The notes under the pieces: model-generated
What the model was told of the DNA's origin: nothing
Databases searched by the model: none
What the model saw: only the letters and a program-made list of their open reading frames with translations
Assembly (NCBI RefSeq): GCF_003697345.1
Contig: NZ_RFLY01000014.1
Span: forward strand, 26,977-90,976
Source: Solilutibacter pythonis
GTDB taxonomy: Bacteria; Pseudomonadota; Gammaproteobacteria; Xanthomonadales; Xanthomonadaceae
DNA: 64,000 nt
Direction: 5' to 3'
Program-made: the position numbers and the translations under genes
Shown: piece after piece, positions 30,608-43,292 of the stretch
Layout: each line of letters starts with the position of its first letter
Numbering within the stretch: the stretch's first letter is position 1

Positions 30608-31378
30608 TTATTTCGGCGCGAGGCGCACCGCGCCGTCCAGCCGGATGGTTTCGCCGTTGAGGTAGGGGGTGGCCAGGATGAAGGCGACCAGGTCGGCGAA
30701 CTCCTCGGGTTTGCCGAGGCGCGAAGGGAAGGGGATCGAGGCCGATAGCGACGCCCGCACGTCGTCCGGCATGCCATCGACCATCGGCGTCCAGAAAATG
30801 CCGGGGGCGATGGTGTTGACCCGGATACCGAAACGCGCCAGTTCGCGCGCCATCGGTAAGGTCATGCCGATCACGCCGCCTTTCGAGGCCGAGTAGGCGG
30901 CCTGCCCGATCTGCCCCTCGTAGGCGGCCACCGAAGCGGTGTTGACGATCACCCCGCGCTCGCCATCGGCGCAGGCCGTGTTGTGTTGCATCGCCTCGGC
31001 GCAGGCTTTCGCCACGTTGAAGCTGCCGACCAGGTTGACCATCACCGTGGCCTGGAACCGCGACAGCGCCATCGGCCCGTTCCTGCCCAGCACGCGCCCG
31101 GCGCCCAGGATGCCGGCGCAGTTGACGCAAACGTTCAAGCCGCCGAGGAAACCATTTGCCGTATCCACGTTGGCGGCCACGCCGGCTTCGTCGGTGACGT
31201 CGGTCTGGAGGAAGCGGGCGTTATCCGCGCCCAGGGCGGCGACGGCCTCGGCGCCTTTGTCGGCGTTGACGTCGAACAGCGCGACCTTGCCGCCCTGGGC
31301 GACGATGTGCCGGGCCACACTGAGGCCAAGGCCGGAAACGCCGCCGGTGACGATGGCGCGGGTGGCGGAAAGCTGCAT
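30608..31378 (-). CDS. SDR 3-hydroxyacyl-CoA dehydrogenase (HSD17B10-like)
   Basis: Short-chain dehydrogenase of 256 residues. NAD(P) motif TGGVSGLG at about 11-18, Asp after beta-2 (ALFDVNAD) indicating NAD preference, NCAG, the catalytic Ser in NTASVAAYEG, and YSASKGG with the Tyr/Lys pair. The overall pattern (QLSATRAIVTGGVSGLG; APGIFWTPMVDGMPDDV) is that of type II 3-hydroxyacyl-CoA / 2-methyl-3-hydroxybutyryl-CoA dehydrogenases, used in isoleucine and fatty acid breakdown. This fits the liu genes next door, which degrade leucine. Its own thiolase partner may be the gene at 44489. Confidence 0.87.
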   Translation of the reverse strand: MQLSATRAIVTGGVSGLGLSVARHIVAQGGKVALFDVNADKGAEAVAALGADNARFLQTDVTDEAGVAANVDTANGFLGGLNVCVNCAGILGAGRVLGRNGPMALSRFQATVMVNLVGSFNVAKACAEAMQHNTACADGERGVIVNTASVAAYEGQIGQAAYSASKGGVIGMTLPMARELARFGIRVNTIAPGIFWTPMVDGMPDDVRASLSASIPFPSRLGKPEEFADLVAFILATPYLNGETIRLDGAVRLAPK

Positions 31379-31487
31379 GCGAACCTCGTGGAGCGGAAAA
31401 CGCCGATTTTACCCGCGATGCGGCGGGCGCCGAAGCATCAGCCCGGTTTGCCTGGCTGGCAGCCGGGCGGTGTCGATCGCATCGGCA

Positions 31488-34055
31488 TTATTCAGTGACC
31501 GCCCGCAGTACCGAACCACTGGCGAGGTGACGGGCGAATGCCTCGGGCGCCAGTGGCTTGGAAAACAGGAAGCCCTGGCCGACAGGTATGCCGAGTTCGA
31601 GCAGGAAATCGCGTTGCGCCTCGGTTTCCACCCCCTCGGCGACCAAGCTGAGCCCGAGGCTGCGGGCGATCCCGGCCACCGCTTGGCAGACCGCGACGTC
31701 GGAGGTGTTGTCGGGCACGCCTTGCAGGAACAGTTGCGAGAGCTTGAGGCCGTGAATCGGCAATCGGCGCAGGTAGTTGAGCGCGCTGTAGCCTTCGCCG
31801 AAGTCGTCGATCGACAGCACCACGCCCATTTCGTACAGGCGTGCGAAGGTGCGCAGGGTTTCCGGTTCATCTTCGATCAAGACGCGTTCGGTGAATTCCA
31901 GCTCCAGCGCCGGGCCCGGGATGCCGGCGGCGGCCAGGGCGTCGGCCACGGTCGTGGCCAGGTCGCTGGCCATGAGCTGGCGGTAGGAGACATTGACGGC
32001 GATGCGCATCGGGTCGAGTCCCGCGTCGCGCCACCGCCGCACTTGCTGGCAGGCTTCGCGCAATGTCCAGGCGCCCAGCCGGATGATCTCGCCGCTGCTT
32101 TCGGCATGGGCGATGAATTCCTCGGGCGGCATCCCGCCCAACAGCGGGTTGTTCCAGCGCATTAGCGCTTCGGCGCCGATCATCCTGCCGTCGCGCAGGT
32201 CCACCTTGGGCTGGTAGAGCAGATATAGCTCGTGGTTGTCCACGGCATTGCGCATCAGCCCGTCGATCCGCAGTCGGTTGTGCTGCCGGTGGGCGAGGTC
32301 GCTGCTGTAGCTCTGCCAGCCGTTGAAGGCGCGGCGCTTACTGTCGTACATCGCGATATCGGCGTTCTGGATCAGTTCGGTGGCGTTCACGCCGTCTCCG
32401 GGCGCATGGGCGATGCCGATGCTGGCGCCGATGGTGAATTCTTCCCCATCGATCTGGAACGCTCGGGCCAGTGATTCCAAGATGTCCTCGGCGATTTCGC
32501 TGGCCGGCTTCGGCTCCTTGCCGAGGCACAGCACTAGGAATTCGTCGCCGCCGAGCCGGGCGCACAATGCGTCCGGGCCAACCGCGTCGAGCAGGCGCCC
32601 GGCCACCGCGACCAGCAGATGGTCGCCGACGTGGTGGCCGAGCACGTCGTTGATGATCTTGAAGCGGTCGAGGTCGATGTAGAGGAGTGAGAAACGCGAC
32701 GCCTGCCCGTCCAGTTGCGTCTCGATCTCGCAGAGGATGGCGTCGCGGTTGAGCAGGCCGGTGAGCGAGTCGGTACGCGCCTGCTGGCGCAGCCGGTCTT
32801 CCACCCGCTTGTGTTCGCTGATGTCCTCGATGGTGCCGGTGATGCGGTGCGCGGATGGATCGCGTTCGTCCTTCGCGCCCTGGATGAGCACCCAGTCGGG
32901 CTGGCCGTCGCGTGCGCTCAGCCGCAGCTCCAGGTTGAACGGCTGGCCATCGGCGATCACCTGTCTGAGCGCCGCTCGCAGTCGGCGGGCTTCCCCGGCA
33001 TGTAGGCGGGCGAACAGTTCCGCCAAACGCTCGGTCCCCTGATCGATGCCGAGTATCCGCCGGGCGCCGCGGGTCAGGTACAGCTCGTCGTTGGCGTGGT
33101 TCCATTCCCACGCGCCGATCGTGGCCAGGGTCTGCACGTGGTCGAACATCGCGCTGTCGCGCTTCAGCGCGGTGATGTCGCCGAACAGCGAGATGGTCTG
33201 GGTGACATGATGCGATTCCGCATCGAACTGGGGGATTGACGTGACCGAAAGCCAGCGGAAAGTCCGATCGTCCTGCCGGTAGAGGCCCAGCACCTGGCTC
33301 GCCACCACCTTGCCGTTGCGCCGGGCGAGAGCCGAGGGCAACTGCTCGGTGCCGATGTCCTTGCCGTTTTCATCCATCACCCGCCACGGTGGCGTGCTCA
33401 GCGCGGCGTGCGGTGAGTCGCCGGGGCGCAGGCCGAGGATGCGCATCGCCGCGCTGTTGACGTGCAGCACCGCGCCCTCGGCATCCTGTACCACGATGCC
33501 CTTGTCCACCGATTCCAGCAGGTCGACGTAGCGACGCTCGCTATCGACGCGATTGCTGAGGTCGCGGGAGATGGCGATGATGTGCTGCCGGCCGTCGAAG
33601 TCGATCGCGCCCGAATGCACTTCCAGCGGGAGGCGGCTGCCATCGGCGCGCATGTTGGTGACTTCGGCCATGTGGCTGCCGCCGCGGCTGAGCGCGTCCT
33701 GCACCGGGATCAGGTAGTCGTCGGGCAGTTCGGGGTTCAGTGTCCCGATGTGCCGGCCGATGACTTCCTCGTGGCTGCGGCCGATCAGGTGCAGGCCGGC
33801 GCGGTTGAAGTCGAGCACGGTGCCGTCCCAGTCGATGATGATGGCGGCATCGGGAATGGCATCGAACAGTCTGCGATAGCGGCTCCGCGCTGTTGCCGCC
33901 GCACATTCGGCCAGCTTAATCGCGCGCAATGCCTCGCGGGCCAATTCGCGTGTTTGTTCAGGACAGACGGCATCTTTCAAAAACCGTTGCAACCTCAGGC
34001 AGAGGTTGTCCCAGTCGTCGCCGCCTCCCCAAGTGCGGGCGTTTTCTTCGGTCAT
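31488..34055 (-). CDS. PAS-PAS-PAS-GGDEF-EAL cyclic-di-GMP enzyme
   Basis: Soluble signalling protein of 855 residues. After about 50 N-terminal residues come three PAS-like domains (about 60-170, 178-300, 310-425), then a GGDEF domain with intact GGDEF at 502-506 and an EAL domain with intact EAL at 629-631. The remaining EAL catalytic features (NVSYRQL, LEFTER, SIDDFGEGYS, LKLS Lys, VAEGVET) are present, so both synthase and phosphodiesterase activity are possible. The RxxD inhibitory site before GGDEF is VGPD, lacking its Arg. No membrane segment. Its ATG overlaps the stop of liuE (ATGA), so a c-di-GMP enzyme is translationally coupled to leucine degradation, an odd link. Confidence 0.93.
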   Translation of the reverse strand: MTEENARTWGGGDDWDNLCLRLQRFLKDAVCPEQTRELAREALRAIKLAECAAATARSRYRRLFDAIPDAAIIIDWDGTVLDFNRAGLHLIGRSHEEVIGRHIGTLNPELPDDYLIPVQDALSRGGSHMAEVTNMRADGSRLPLEVHSGAIDFDGRQHIIAISRDLSNRVDSERRYVDLLESVDKGIVVQDAEGAVLHVNSAAMRILGLRPGDSPHAALSTPPWRVMDENGKDIGTEQLPSALARRNGKVVASQVLGLYRQDDRTFRWLSVTSIPQFDAESHHVTQTISLFGDITALKRDSAMFDHVQTLATIGAWEWNHANDELYLTRGARRILGIDQGTERLAELFARLHAGEARRLRAALRQVIADGQPFNLELRLSARDGQPDWVLIQGAKDERDPSAHRITGTIEDISEHKRVEDRLRQQARTDSLTGLLNRDAILCEIETQLDGQASRFSLLYIDLDRFKIINDVLGHHVGDHLLVAVAGRLLDAVGPDALCARLGGDEFLVLCLGKEPKPASEIAEDILESLARAFQIDGEEFTIGASIGIAHAPGDGVNATELIQNADIAMYDSKRRAFNGWQSYSSDLAHRQHNRLRIDGLMRNAVDNHELYLLYQPKVDLRDGRMIGAEALMRWNNPLLGGMPPEEFIAHAESSGEIIRLGAWTLREACQQVRRWRDAGLDPMRIAVNVSYRQLMASDLATTVADALAAAGIPGPALELEFTERVLIEDEPETLRTFARLYEMGVVLSIDDFGEGYSALNYLRRLPIHGLKLSQLFLQGVPDNTSDVAVCQAVAGIARSLGLSLVAEGVETEAQRDFLLELGIPVGQGFLFSKPLAPEAFARHLASGSVLRAVTE

Positions 34056-34948
34056 CGTGTCGTAGCAAGCGCGGCCTTACTGCCTGATGGACGGCCAAGG
34101 TGTTGTGCCAACCATACTCCGGTTTCAATGAGTTTGGCGAGGTCGATCCCGGTTTCGATCCCCATGCCCTGGAGCATGTAAACCACGTCCTCGCTGGCGA
34201 CGTTGCCGCTGGCCCCCCGGGCATAGGGACAACCGCCGGTGCCGGCGACGGCGGCATCGACCACCGCCACGCCTTCCTCGATGCAGGCCAGGATATTGGC
34301 CAGCGCCTGGCCGTAGGTGTCGTGGAAATGGATCGCCAGCGCGTCCATCGGCACTTCCGCGGCGACCGCTCGCAGCATCGTCCGCGCCTTGGCCGGGGTG
34401 CCGACGCCGATGGTGTCGCCCAGCGAGATTTCGTGGCAGCCCATCGCGTGCAGGGTTCGCGCCACTCGCACTACGTCGGCCAGGGGCACTTCGCCCTGGT
34501 AGGGGCATCCGAGCACGGTGGAGACGTAGCCGCGCACCTTCACGCTATCGGCGCGAGCGGTCTCGATCACCGGGGCGAAGCGGGCCAGGGATTCCTCGAT
34601 GCCGGCATTGGTGTTCTTCCGGTTGAATGCCTCGGAGGCGGCGGTGAACACGGCGACCTCGGTCGCGCCGACCGCGCGGGCGCGCTCGTAGCCGCGCAGA
34701 TTGGGCACCAGCACCGGATAGGCGACTCCGGGCGTTTTCCCGATTCCGGCGTAGACCTCGGCGGCATCGGCCATCTGCGGTACCCATGCCGGGCTGACGA
34801 AGCTGGTCGCCTCGATGGTGCCGAGGCCGGTGGCCGATAGCCGGTCGATCAACTCGATCTTGTCGGCGGTGGCGATGAAGGTCTTCTCGTTTTGCAGGCC
34901 GTCGCGCGGGCCGACTTCGACGATGCGAATGTGCGAGGGAAGCGCCAC
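34052..34948 (-). CDS. liuE: Hydroxymethylglutaryl-CoA lyase
   Basis: Cleaves HMG-CoA to acetoacetate and acetyl-CoA, the last step of leucine degradation. The TIM-barrel protein of 298 residues shows IVEVGPRDGLQNE (catalytic Arg-Asp), SFVSPAWVPQ, the metal motif HFHDTYG and the Cys loop GGCPYARGASGN. A GTG at 34948 is chosen: it sits just after the liuD stop with TGGA 8 bases upstream and gives the family length; an upstream ATG at 34987 would add 13 foreign residues. Coupled on both sides within the liuC-VOC-liuD-liuE-GGDEF/EAL operon. Confidence 0.94.
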   Translation of the reverse strand: MALPSHIRIVEVGPRDGLQNEKTFIATADKIELIDRLSATGLGTIEATSFVSPAWVPQMADAAEVYAGIGKTPGVAYPVLVPNLRGYERARAVGATEVAVFTAASEAFNRKNTNAGIEESLARFAPVIETARADSVKVRGYVSTVLGCPYQGEVPLADVVRVARTLHAMGCHEISLGDTIGVGTPAKARTMLRAVAAEVPMDALAIHFHDTYGQALANILACIEEGVAVVDAAVAGTGGCPYARGASGNVASEDVVYMLQGMGIETGIDLAKLIETGVWLAQHLGRPSGSKAALATTR

Positions 34949-34949
34949 C

Positions 34950-36910
<1,961 letters not shown>

Positions 36911-36929
<19 letters not shown>

Positions 36930-37288
36930 GCTTGTTCCGGTGCGTGGCGGATGGCTTCGATGTCGCGCCCAGCGGGGGCGAGTACGAGAGCGTCGTAATG
37001 GTTCGGGGCGGCGGCGTCCTTACCCGTTGCCAGTGCCCTGGCATGGAAAGCATCCATCGGTTCGCGGCACGCGGCCTTGAAATAGACGCGCGGGCGGCCT
37101 TGCAATGGCGGCGCGCCATCGCCGGTTCGGAAAACCGGTTTGCCGTTGCGCCCAAGACTGGCGTGGTTTCCGGCGCCGGTCTGTTCGGCGCTCACTTCCA
37201 TCATCAACTCGCGGCCAGACGTGGGGAGCGGTTCACGGTGGAACGAGAGGCCGGCAACGGGGAGGCCGACGTGGTCGAACGGGCTCAT
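36911..37288 (-). CDS. Short VOC (glyoxalase-like) protein, possibly degenerate
   Basis: A 125-residue product starting SPFDHVGLPVAGL and ending with GRDIEAIRH, both recognisable as the ends of a single-module VOC-superfamily (glyoxalase/bleomycin resistance) protein, with LMMEV and GAGNHASLGRNGKPVF in between. Compared with common homologues, the first helix region and the loop before the final strand look shortened, and metal ligands are not all evident. The frame is intact, with an ATGA overlap to the liuC stop and a 19-base overlap into liuD, so it is translated in the liu operon. Either a shrunken but functional protein or a decaying one. Confidence 0.6.
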
Positions 37289-38073
37289 GGCGAGGCGCTC
37301 CAGGCGGCCTTGCGCTTGTCGAGGAAGGCCGACAGCCCTTCTTGGCCTTCGGGCGACACACGCAGGCGGGCGATCAGGGCGGCGTTGTCGGCATCGTGCC
37401 TGGCGCCGTCGTGGTGGGCGATGACATCGCTCACCAGCCGCTTGGCGCTGGCGCTGGCGACCGGCCCGGCCTTCAGCAGCAGGTCGATCTGGCGGTCGAT
37501 GGCGGCATCGATTTCGCCGGCTTCCACCACCTGGTGAAGCAGGCCGATGCGCAGTGCCTCGGCGGCATCGAAGATTTCGGCGCTGGCAAAGTAACGACGT
37601 GCCTGACGCGCGCCGATGGCGTTGACGACGTAAGGCGAGATCACCGCCGGCAACAGGCCGAGTCGGGCTTCGGTCAGGCCGAAGCGGGCTTCCGGCACGC
37701 CGATGGCGATGTCGCAGCAGGCCACCAGCCCGACGCCGCCGCCGAACGCCGCCCCATGCACGCGGGCGAGGGTGGGCTTCGGCAGTTCGTCCAGGGTGCG
37801 CATGAGCTTCGCCAGTGCCAGCGAGTCCAGGCGGTTTTCCGCCTCGCTGGCGGCGGCCATGCCGCGCATCCAGTTGAGATCGGCGCCGGCGGAGAACGAG
37901 GCGCCTTCGCCTTCCAGCACCACCACGCGCACGTTTTCGTCGCTCGCCAGCGATTCGAGCGCGATGGTCAGTTCGGCAATCAGGCCGGCATCGAAGGCGT
38001 TGTGCAGGGCGGGGCGGGTCAGCCTGACCCGGGCGACGGCGCTCCCGCACGATAGTTGCATCGATCCGCTCAT
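37285..38073 (-). CDS. liuC: Methylglutaconyl-CoA hydratase / enoyl-CoA hydratase
   Basis: Crotonase-fold enzyme of 262 residues, expected to hydrate 3-methylglutaconyl-CoA to HMG-CoA in leucine degradation. Signatures are LTRPALHNAFDAGLI, the oxyanion/CoA loop FSAGADLNWM, HGAAFGGGVGLVACCDIAI and the catalytic Glu region FGLTEARLGLLP. The start at 38073 is fixed by a strong GAGGAAGG four bases upstream; an ATG at 38100 lacks one. First gene of the operon. A possible promoter is TTCAGA-17-TATACG across the 38126-38154 gap. Confidence 0.92.
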   Translation of the reverse strand: MSGSMQLSCGSAVARVRLTRPALHNAFDAGLIAELTIALESLASDENVRVVVLEGEGASFSAGADLNWMRGMAAASEAENRLDSLALAKLMRTLDELPKPTLARVHGAAFGGGVGLVACCDIAIGVPEARFGLTEARLGLLPAVISPYVVNAIGARQARRYFASAEIFDAAEALRIGLLHQVVEAGEIDAAIDRQIDLLLKAGPVASASAKRLVSDVIAHHDGARHDADNAALIARLRVSPEGQEGLSAFLDKRKAAWSASP

Positions 38074-38132
38074 CCGGCCTTCCTCGCAGTGAGCGTCCAT
38101 GATAGCGGCGCGGCGCGCGGCATTACGTATAC

Positions 38133-38148
38133 TTGAGAATGCTTCTTG
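38133..38148. promoter_or_regulatory. Fur-box-like site in the liuC/feoA divergent gap
   Basis: TTGAGAATGCTTCTTG resembles the TGAGAAT-N-ATTCTCA core of Fur operators with about 5 of 7 bases matched in the second half. It directly follows a TATACT -10-like box (38128-38133) and lies 15 bases before feoA. Iron control of feo is expected; the site could also touch the divergent liu promoter. Confidence 0.4.
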
Positions 38149-38162
38149 TCTGAATCGCTGCC

Positions 38163-38395
38163 GTGCGTCTGTCTGAACTCTCTCTCCATACTCCGGCCCA
38201 GGTGGCCCGTGTCCACGCGCTGGACGAGCATGACGCCATCGCCCGGCGGCTGGGTGAGTTGGGCTTCGTGCCAGGTGAAGCGGTGGAGGTGCGCGCCACC
38301 GGCCTGTTCGGGCGCGAGCCGCTGATGGTGCAGGTTGGTTTCACCCGTTTCGCGTTGCGCCGCAGCGAGGCGGCACGAATTGAGGTGATCGCCGC

Positions 38396-38399
<4 letters not shown>
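38163..38399 (+). CDS. feoA: Ferrous iron transport accessory protein FeoA
   Basis: SH3-like small protein of 78 residues assisting the FeoB channel/GTPase. It contains the FeoA pattern RLGELGFVPGEAVEVRATGLFGREPLMVQVG and ends in a short strand. The start is GTG at 38163 with no evident SD, fixed by the family N-terminus (MRLSEL). The stop overlaps the feoB ATG (ATGA). Confidence 0.9.
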
Positions 38400-40261
<1,862 letters not shown>

Positions 40262-40264
40262 GCC

Positions 40265-40492
40265 ATGTCGTTGGCGTTGCAATATGCGGTGATCGGCGTC
40301 GTGGTGCTGCTGGCGGCGCTGTTTGTCTGGCGTACGCGCTTTCCGCGTTCGTGGCGGGCGACGCGTATCGCGCTCGCCCTTGCGTTGCTGCGCGAGGGCA
40401 GGCCCGGATGGATGGGAAAACTGGGGCGGATGATGGCGCCGGCTTCGGTATCGAAATCGGACAAGTGCGGCGGCTGCGACGGCTGCGGCTGA
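40265..40492 (+). CDS. FeoB-associated Cys-rich membrane protein
   Basis: 75-residue protein with one N-terminal membrane helix (ALQYAVIGVVVLLAALFVW), a basic middle and a C-terminal cysteine cluster KCGGCDGCG. Such peptides replace FeoC in many proteobacteria and are found directly after feoB, as here. The cysteines may bind iron or a cluster. Converges with the zinc-ribbon gene, 4 bases apart. Confidence 0.8.
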   Translation: MSLALQYAVIGVVVLLAALFVWRTRFPRSWRATRIALALALLREGRPGWMGKLGRMMAPASVSKSDKCGGCDGCG

Positions 40493-40496
40493 GGTT

Positions 40497-40859
40497 TCAG
40501 CGTGCCCGCATGCGGGTGCTGGCGACCAGATCCACGCTGAGCGAGAAAGTGCGTTGTTCGCCCGGCTTGATCGCCCCCACACCGATAATATGACGCGCGA
40601 TTTCCTCGCCGCGCTCGTTCTTGACCACCGCCACCACCGAGTATTCCCATGCCTCGCCCGGCGCCGGGCCGGGTAGCGTGCTCTCGATCCTGAGGGGCGA
40701 ATCCAGCACCTTGCGGTCTGGAGCGGGATCGAAGCGCAAGTGCCCCTTGCAGCCGGGGCAGACCACGGCGCTGTCCAGGATGGTGGCTCGGCAATGCGGG
40801 CAGGTGCGGGTCGCGCCCACCTCGGCCGATTTATTGCCGCGCCCCAATAAACCGCTCAT
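40497..40859 (-). CDS. Zinc-ribbon protein coupled to bactofilin
   Basis: 120-residue protein. The N-terminal third holds a zinc ribbon, TCPHCRATILDSAVVCPGCKGHL (CxxC...CxxC), and the rest is a beta-rich region (ESTLPGPAPGEAWEYSVVAVV; FSLSVDLVAS) with no family name I can give. Its ATG overlaps the bactofilin stop (ATGA). The pairing suggests a role with the bactofilin scaffold; an upstream extension of the frame is not needed. Confidence 0.75.
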   Translation of the reverse strand: MSGLLGRGNKSAEVGATRTCPHCRATILDSAVVCPGCKGHLRFDPAPDRKVLDSPLRIESTLPGPAPGEAWEYSVVAVVKNERGEEIARHIIGVGAIKPGEQRTFSLSVDLVASTRMRAR

Positions 40860-41401
40860 GCGGCGGCGGCGCCTTCCTTCTTGGATTCGGGCTTCGATTC
40901 GGACTTGCCCGCCGCCTTGCCTTCCCAGGCGCCGCATTCGACCTGCCCGCGCAAGCGTGCGCCGGAGGCGATGGTGAGGTCGTCGGCCTTGATGTCGCCG
41001 TGCATCGCACTCGACGCCAGCAGATCGACCCGGCGCGCGGAAAGGATATTGCCATCAAGTTCGCCTGAGAGCGTGACCTTCTCCGCCCGTACGCTGCCGT
41101 CGAGCTTGGCGCCCTGCTCCACGGTGAGGTCGCCTTTGACGTCGACATCGCCCTTGAACTTACCGGCGATGCGGATGTGCCCGGCCCCCTGGATCTTGCC
41201 CTCGATGCTGAGGTCGGCGGCGATCACCGACTCTTTCGCCGCCGGCTTCGATGCGGGAGCCGGTGCCGGCTGGGTGGCCTGCACGGGCGCCGCCGCAGGC
41301 GTCGTTGGCGCGTGTTGACCGAAAGGCGTGGTCACTGCATCGCTCGGGAAGTCCGCGACTTCTTTCTTGGCGTTGTTGCCGGGGTCTCTCCAACTTACCA
41401 T
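40856..41401 (-). CDS. Bactofilin-family cytoskeletal protein
   Basis: 181 residues. A disordered Ala/Pro/Thr-rich N-terminus (about 25-60) precedes the bactofilin beta-helix, with repeating strands SVIAADLSIEGKIQG, GDVDVKGDLTVEQGAKLDGSV, VTLSGELDGNI (about 60-160), then a Lys/Ser/Glu-rich tail. Bactofilins polymerise without nucleotide and organise cell-envelope or motility functions. ATG 41401 has GAGA 9 bases upstream; a GTG at 41416 is possible. About 100 bases upstream lies a perfect Crp/Clp-type palindrome. Confidence 0.9.
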   Translation of the reverse strand: MVSWRDPGNNAKKEVADFPSDAVTTPFGQHAPTTPAAAPVQATQPAPAPASKPAAKESVIAADLSIEGKIQGAGHIRIAGKFKGDVDVKGDLTVEQGAKLDGSVRAEKVTLSGELDGNILSARRVDLLASSAMHGDIKADDLTIASGARLRGQVECGAWEGKAAGKSESKPESKKEGAAAA

Positions 41402-41497
41402 GATCGAGATTCTCACAGGGGCAGCGGGGGCTGCGGGACTCCGAAATTAACATGTGAAGATGGCGTCACGGCTGTATTGCGTTGATTTTTGTTCATA

Positions 41498-41513
41498 TGT
41501 GACATGCGTCACA
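41498..41513. promoter_or_regulatory. Crp/Clp-type binding site
   Basis: TGTGA-CATGCG-TCACA, an exact Crp-family half-site pair with 6-base spacing, inside an A/T-rich gap. It is about 105 bases upstream of the bactofilin start on the minus strand and just downstream of the liuB stop. In Xanthomonadales the Crp homologue Clp binds such sites and is released by c-di-GMP. Confidence 0.7.
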
Positions 41514-41524
41514 TCAAATGTCAT

Positions 41525-43132
41525 TCACATTCGGAACACGCCGAACTTCATTGGCTCGATCGGTGCGTTGAGCGAGGCCGCCAAGGCAAGCCCCAGTACA
41601 CGGCGGGTATCGGCCGGGTCGATGATGCCGTCATCCCACAGCCGTGCGGTGGCGTAGTACGGGTTGCCCTGGTCCTCGTATTGTCGGCGGATCGGCTGTT
41701 TGAAGGCTTCCTCGTCCGCTTCCGGCCATTCGCCGCCCTTGGCCTCGATGCCGTCGCGGCGCACCGTCGCCAGCACGCTTGCGGCCTGTTCGCCCCCCAT
41801 CACGCTGATGCGCGCGTTCGGCCACATCCACAGGAAGCGCCCGCCGTAGGCGCGGCCGCACATCGCGTAGTTGCCGGCGCCGAACGAGCCGCCGATGACC
41901 ACGGTGAACTTGGGAACGTTCGAACAGGCCACGGCAGTCACCATCTTGGCGCCGTCCTTGGCGATGCCGGCGTTTTCGTACTTCCTGCCGACCATGAAGC
42001 CGGTGATGTTCTGTAGGAACACCAGCGGGATACCGCGCTGGTTGCACAACTCGATGAAATGCGCGCCCTTCAGCGCGGATTCCGAGAACAGGATGCCGTT
42101 GTTGGCGACGATCCCGACCGGGCAGCCGTGGATATGGGCGAAGCCCGTGACCAGCGTCTTGCCGTAGCGCGCCTTGAATTCCTGGAACTCGCTGCCATCG
42201 ACGATGCGCGCGATCACCTCGCGGATGTCGAATGGCTTGCGGGTGTCCTGGGGCACGATGCCGTACAGGTCTTCGGCTGGGTAGAGCGGTGCCAGGCTGT
42301 CCTTCAGCGTTACCGGCGGCGTGCGCCGGCGGTTGAGCGTGGCGACGATCTCGCGGGCGATGGAGAGTGCGTGGTGGTCGTCCTCGGCGAAGTGGTCGGC
42401 CACGCCGGAAAGGCTGGTGTGCACGTGGGCGCCACCGAGCGTCTCGGCATCCACCACTTCGCCGGTGGCCGCCTTCACCAGCGGCGGGCCGCCCAGGAAG
42501 ATGGTGCCCTGTTCCTTGACGATGATCGATTCATCGCACATCGCCGGCACGTAGGCGCCGCCGGCGGTGCAACTGCCCATCACCACCGCGATCTGCGGAA
42601 TGTTGCGCGCGCTCATCTGCGCCTGGTTGTAGAAGATGCGGCCGAAGTGCTCCCGGTCCGGGAATACCTCGTCCTGAAGCGGCAGGAAGGCGCCGCCGGA
42701 ATCGACCAGGTAAAGACAGGGCAATTGGTTCTCCAGCGCCACTTGTTGCGCGCGCAGGTGCTTCTTCACCGTCATCGGGAAATAGGTGCCGCCCTTGACC
42801 GTGGCATCGTTGGCGACGATCACGCATTCCTGGCCGTATACGCGGCCGATCCCGGTGACGATGCCGGCGGCCGGCGCGGCATCGTCGTACATGCCTTCGG
42901 CGGCGAGCGCGCTCAGTTCCAGGAAGGGCGCGCCGGGATCGAGCAGGGTGTCGATGCGCTCGCGCGCCAGCAGTTTGCCGCGTTCGCCATGTTTCCTGCG
43001 CGCGGCCTCGCCGCCGCCCTCGGCCGCGCGGTGCAGGCGCTGGCGCAATTCCTCGACCAGTGCGCGGTGGTAATCGGCATTGGCGGCGAAATCGGCGGAG
43101 CGGGGATCGAGTCGGGAGGAAAGCGCGGGCAT
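41525..43132 (-). CDS. liuB: Methylcrotonyl-CoA carboxylase, carboxyltransferase beta subunit
   Basis: Transfers CO2 from biotin on LiuD to 3-methylcrotonyl-CoA. The 535-residue length is exactly typical. It shows [37 protein letters not shown], the [18 protein letters not shown] acyl-CoA site, [20 protein letters not shown] and [16 protein letters not shown] oxyanion loops. ATG 43132 begins [14 protein letters not shown], as in homologues; an upstream Pro-rich extension is a shadow. It is separated from liuC/liuD/liuE by the feo and bactofilin genes. Upstream is a terminator for the lipoprotein gene, so it has its own promoter. Confidence 0.95.
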   Translation of the reverse strand: MPALSSRLDPRSADFAANADYHRALVEELRQRLHRAAEGGGEAARRKHGERGKLLARERIDTLLDPGAPFLELSALAAEGMYDDAAPAAGIVTGIGRVYGQECVIVANDATVKGGTYFPMTVKKHLRAQQVALENQLPCLYLVDSGGAFLPLQDEVFPDREHFGRIFYNQAQMSARNIPQIAVVMGSCTAGGAYVPAMCDESIIVKEQGTIFLGGPPLVKAATGEVVDAETLGGAHVHTSLSGVADHFAEDDHHALSIAREIVATLNRRRTPPVTLKDSLAPLYPAEDLYGIVPQDTRKPFDIREVIARIVDGSEFQEFKARYGKTLVTGFAHIHGCPVGIVANNGILFSESALKGAHFIELCNQRGIPLVFLQNITGFMVGRKYENAGIAKDGAKMVTAVACSNVPKFTVVIGGSFGAGNYAMCGRAYGGRFLWMWPNARISVMGGEQAASVLATVRRDGIEAKGGEWPEADEEAFKQPIRRQYEDQGNPYYATARLWDDGIIDPADTRRVLGLALAASLNAPIEPMKFGVFRM

Positions 43133-43214
43133 GGCGTCTGCGTGCACGTGGGAAGCCAACAAGGATACCGGTTGCCGTGCAAGCGTATTCCCCCTGGGCC
43201 AGGTCTCTTCCACG

Positions 43215-43250
43215 CAAAAAAGAACGAGGCCCGAAAAATTCGGGCCCCGT
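43215..43250 (-). terminator. Terminator of the first Ala-rich lipoprotein gene
   Basis: On the minus strand an 12-bp stem with one mismatch (43239-43250 with 43224-43235), AAT-rich loop, then TCTTTTTTG. Confidence 0.85.
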
Positions 43251-43292
43251 GGGGTACTGCAAGCGTGCGATTCGCGCCGGAGCGCGGGTTGC

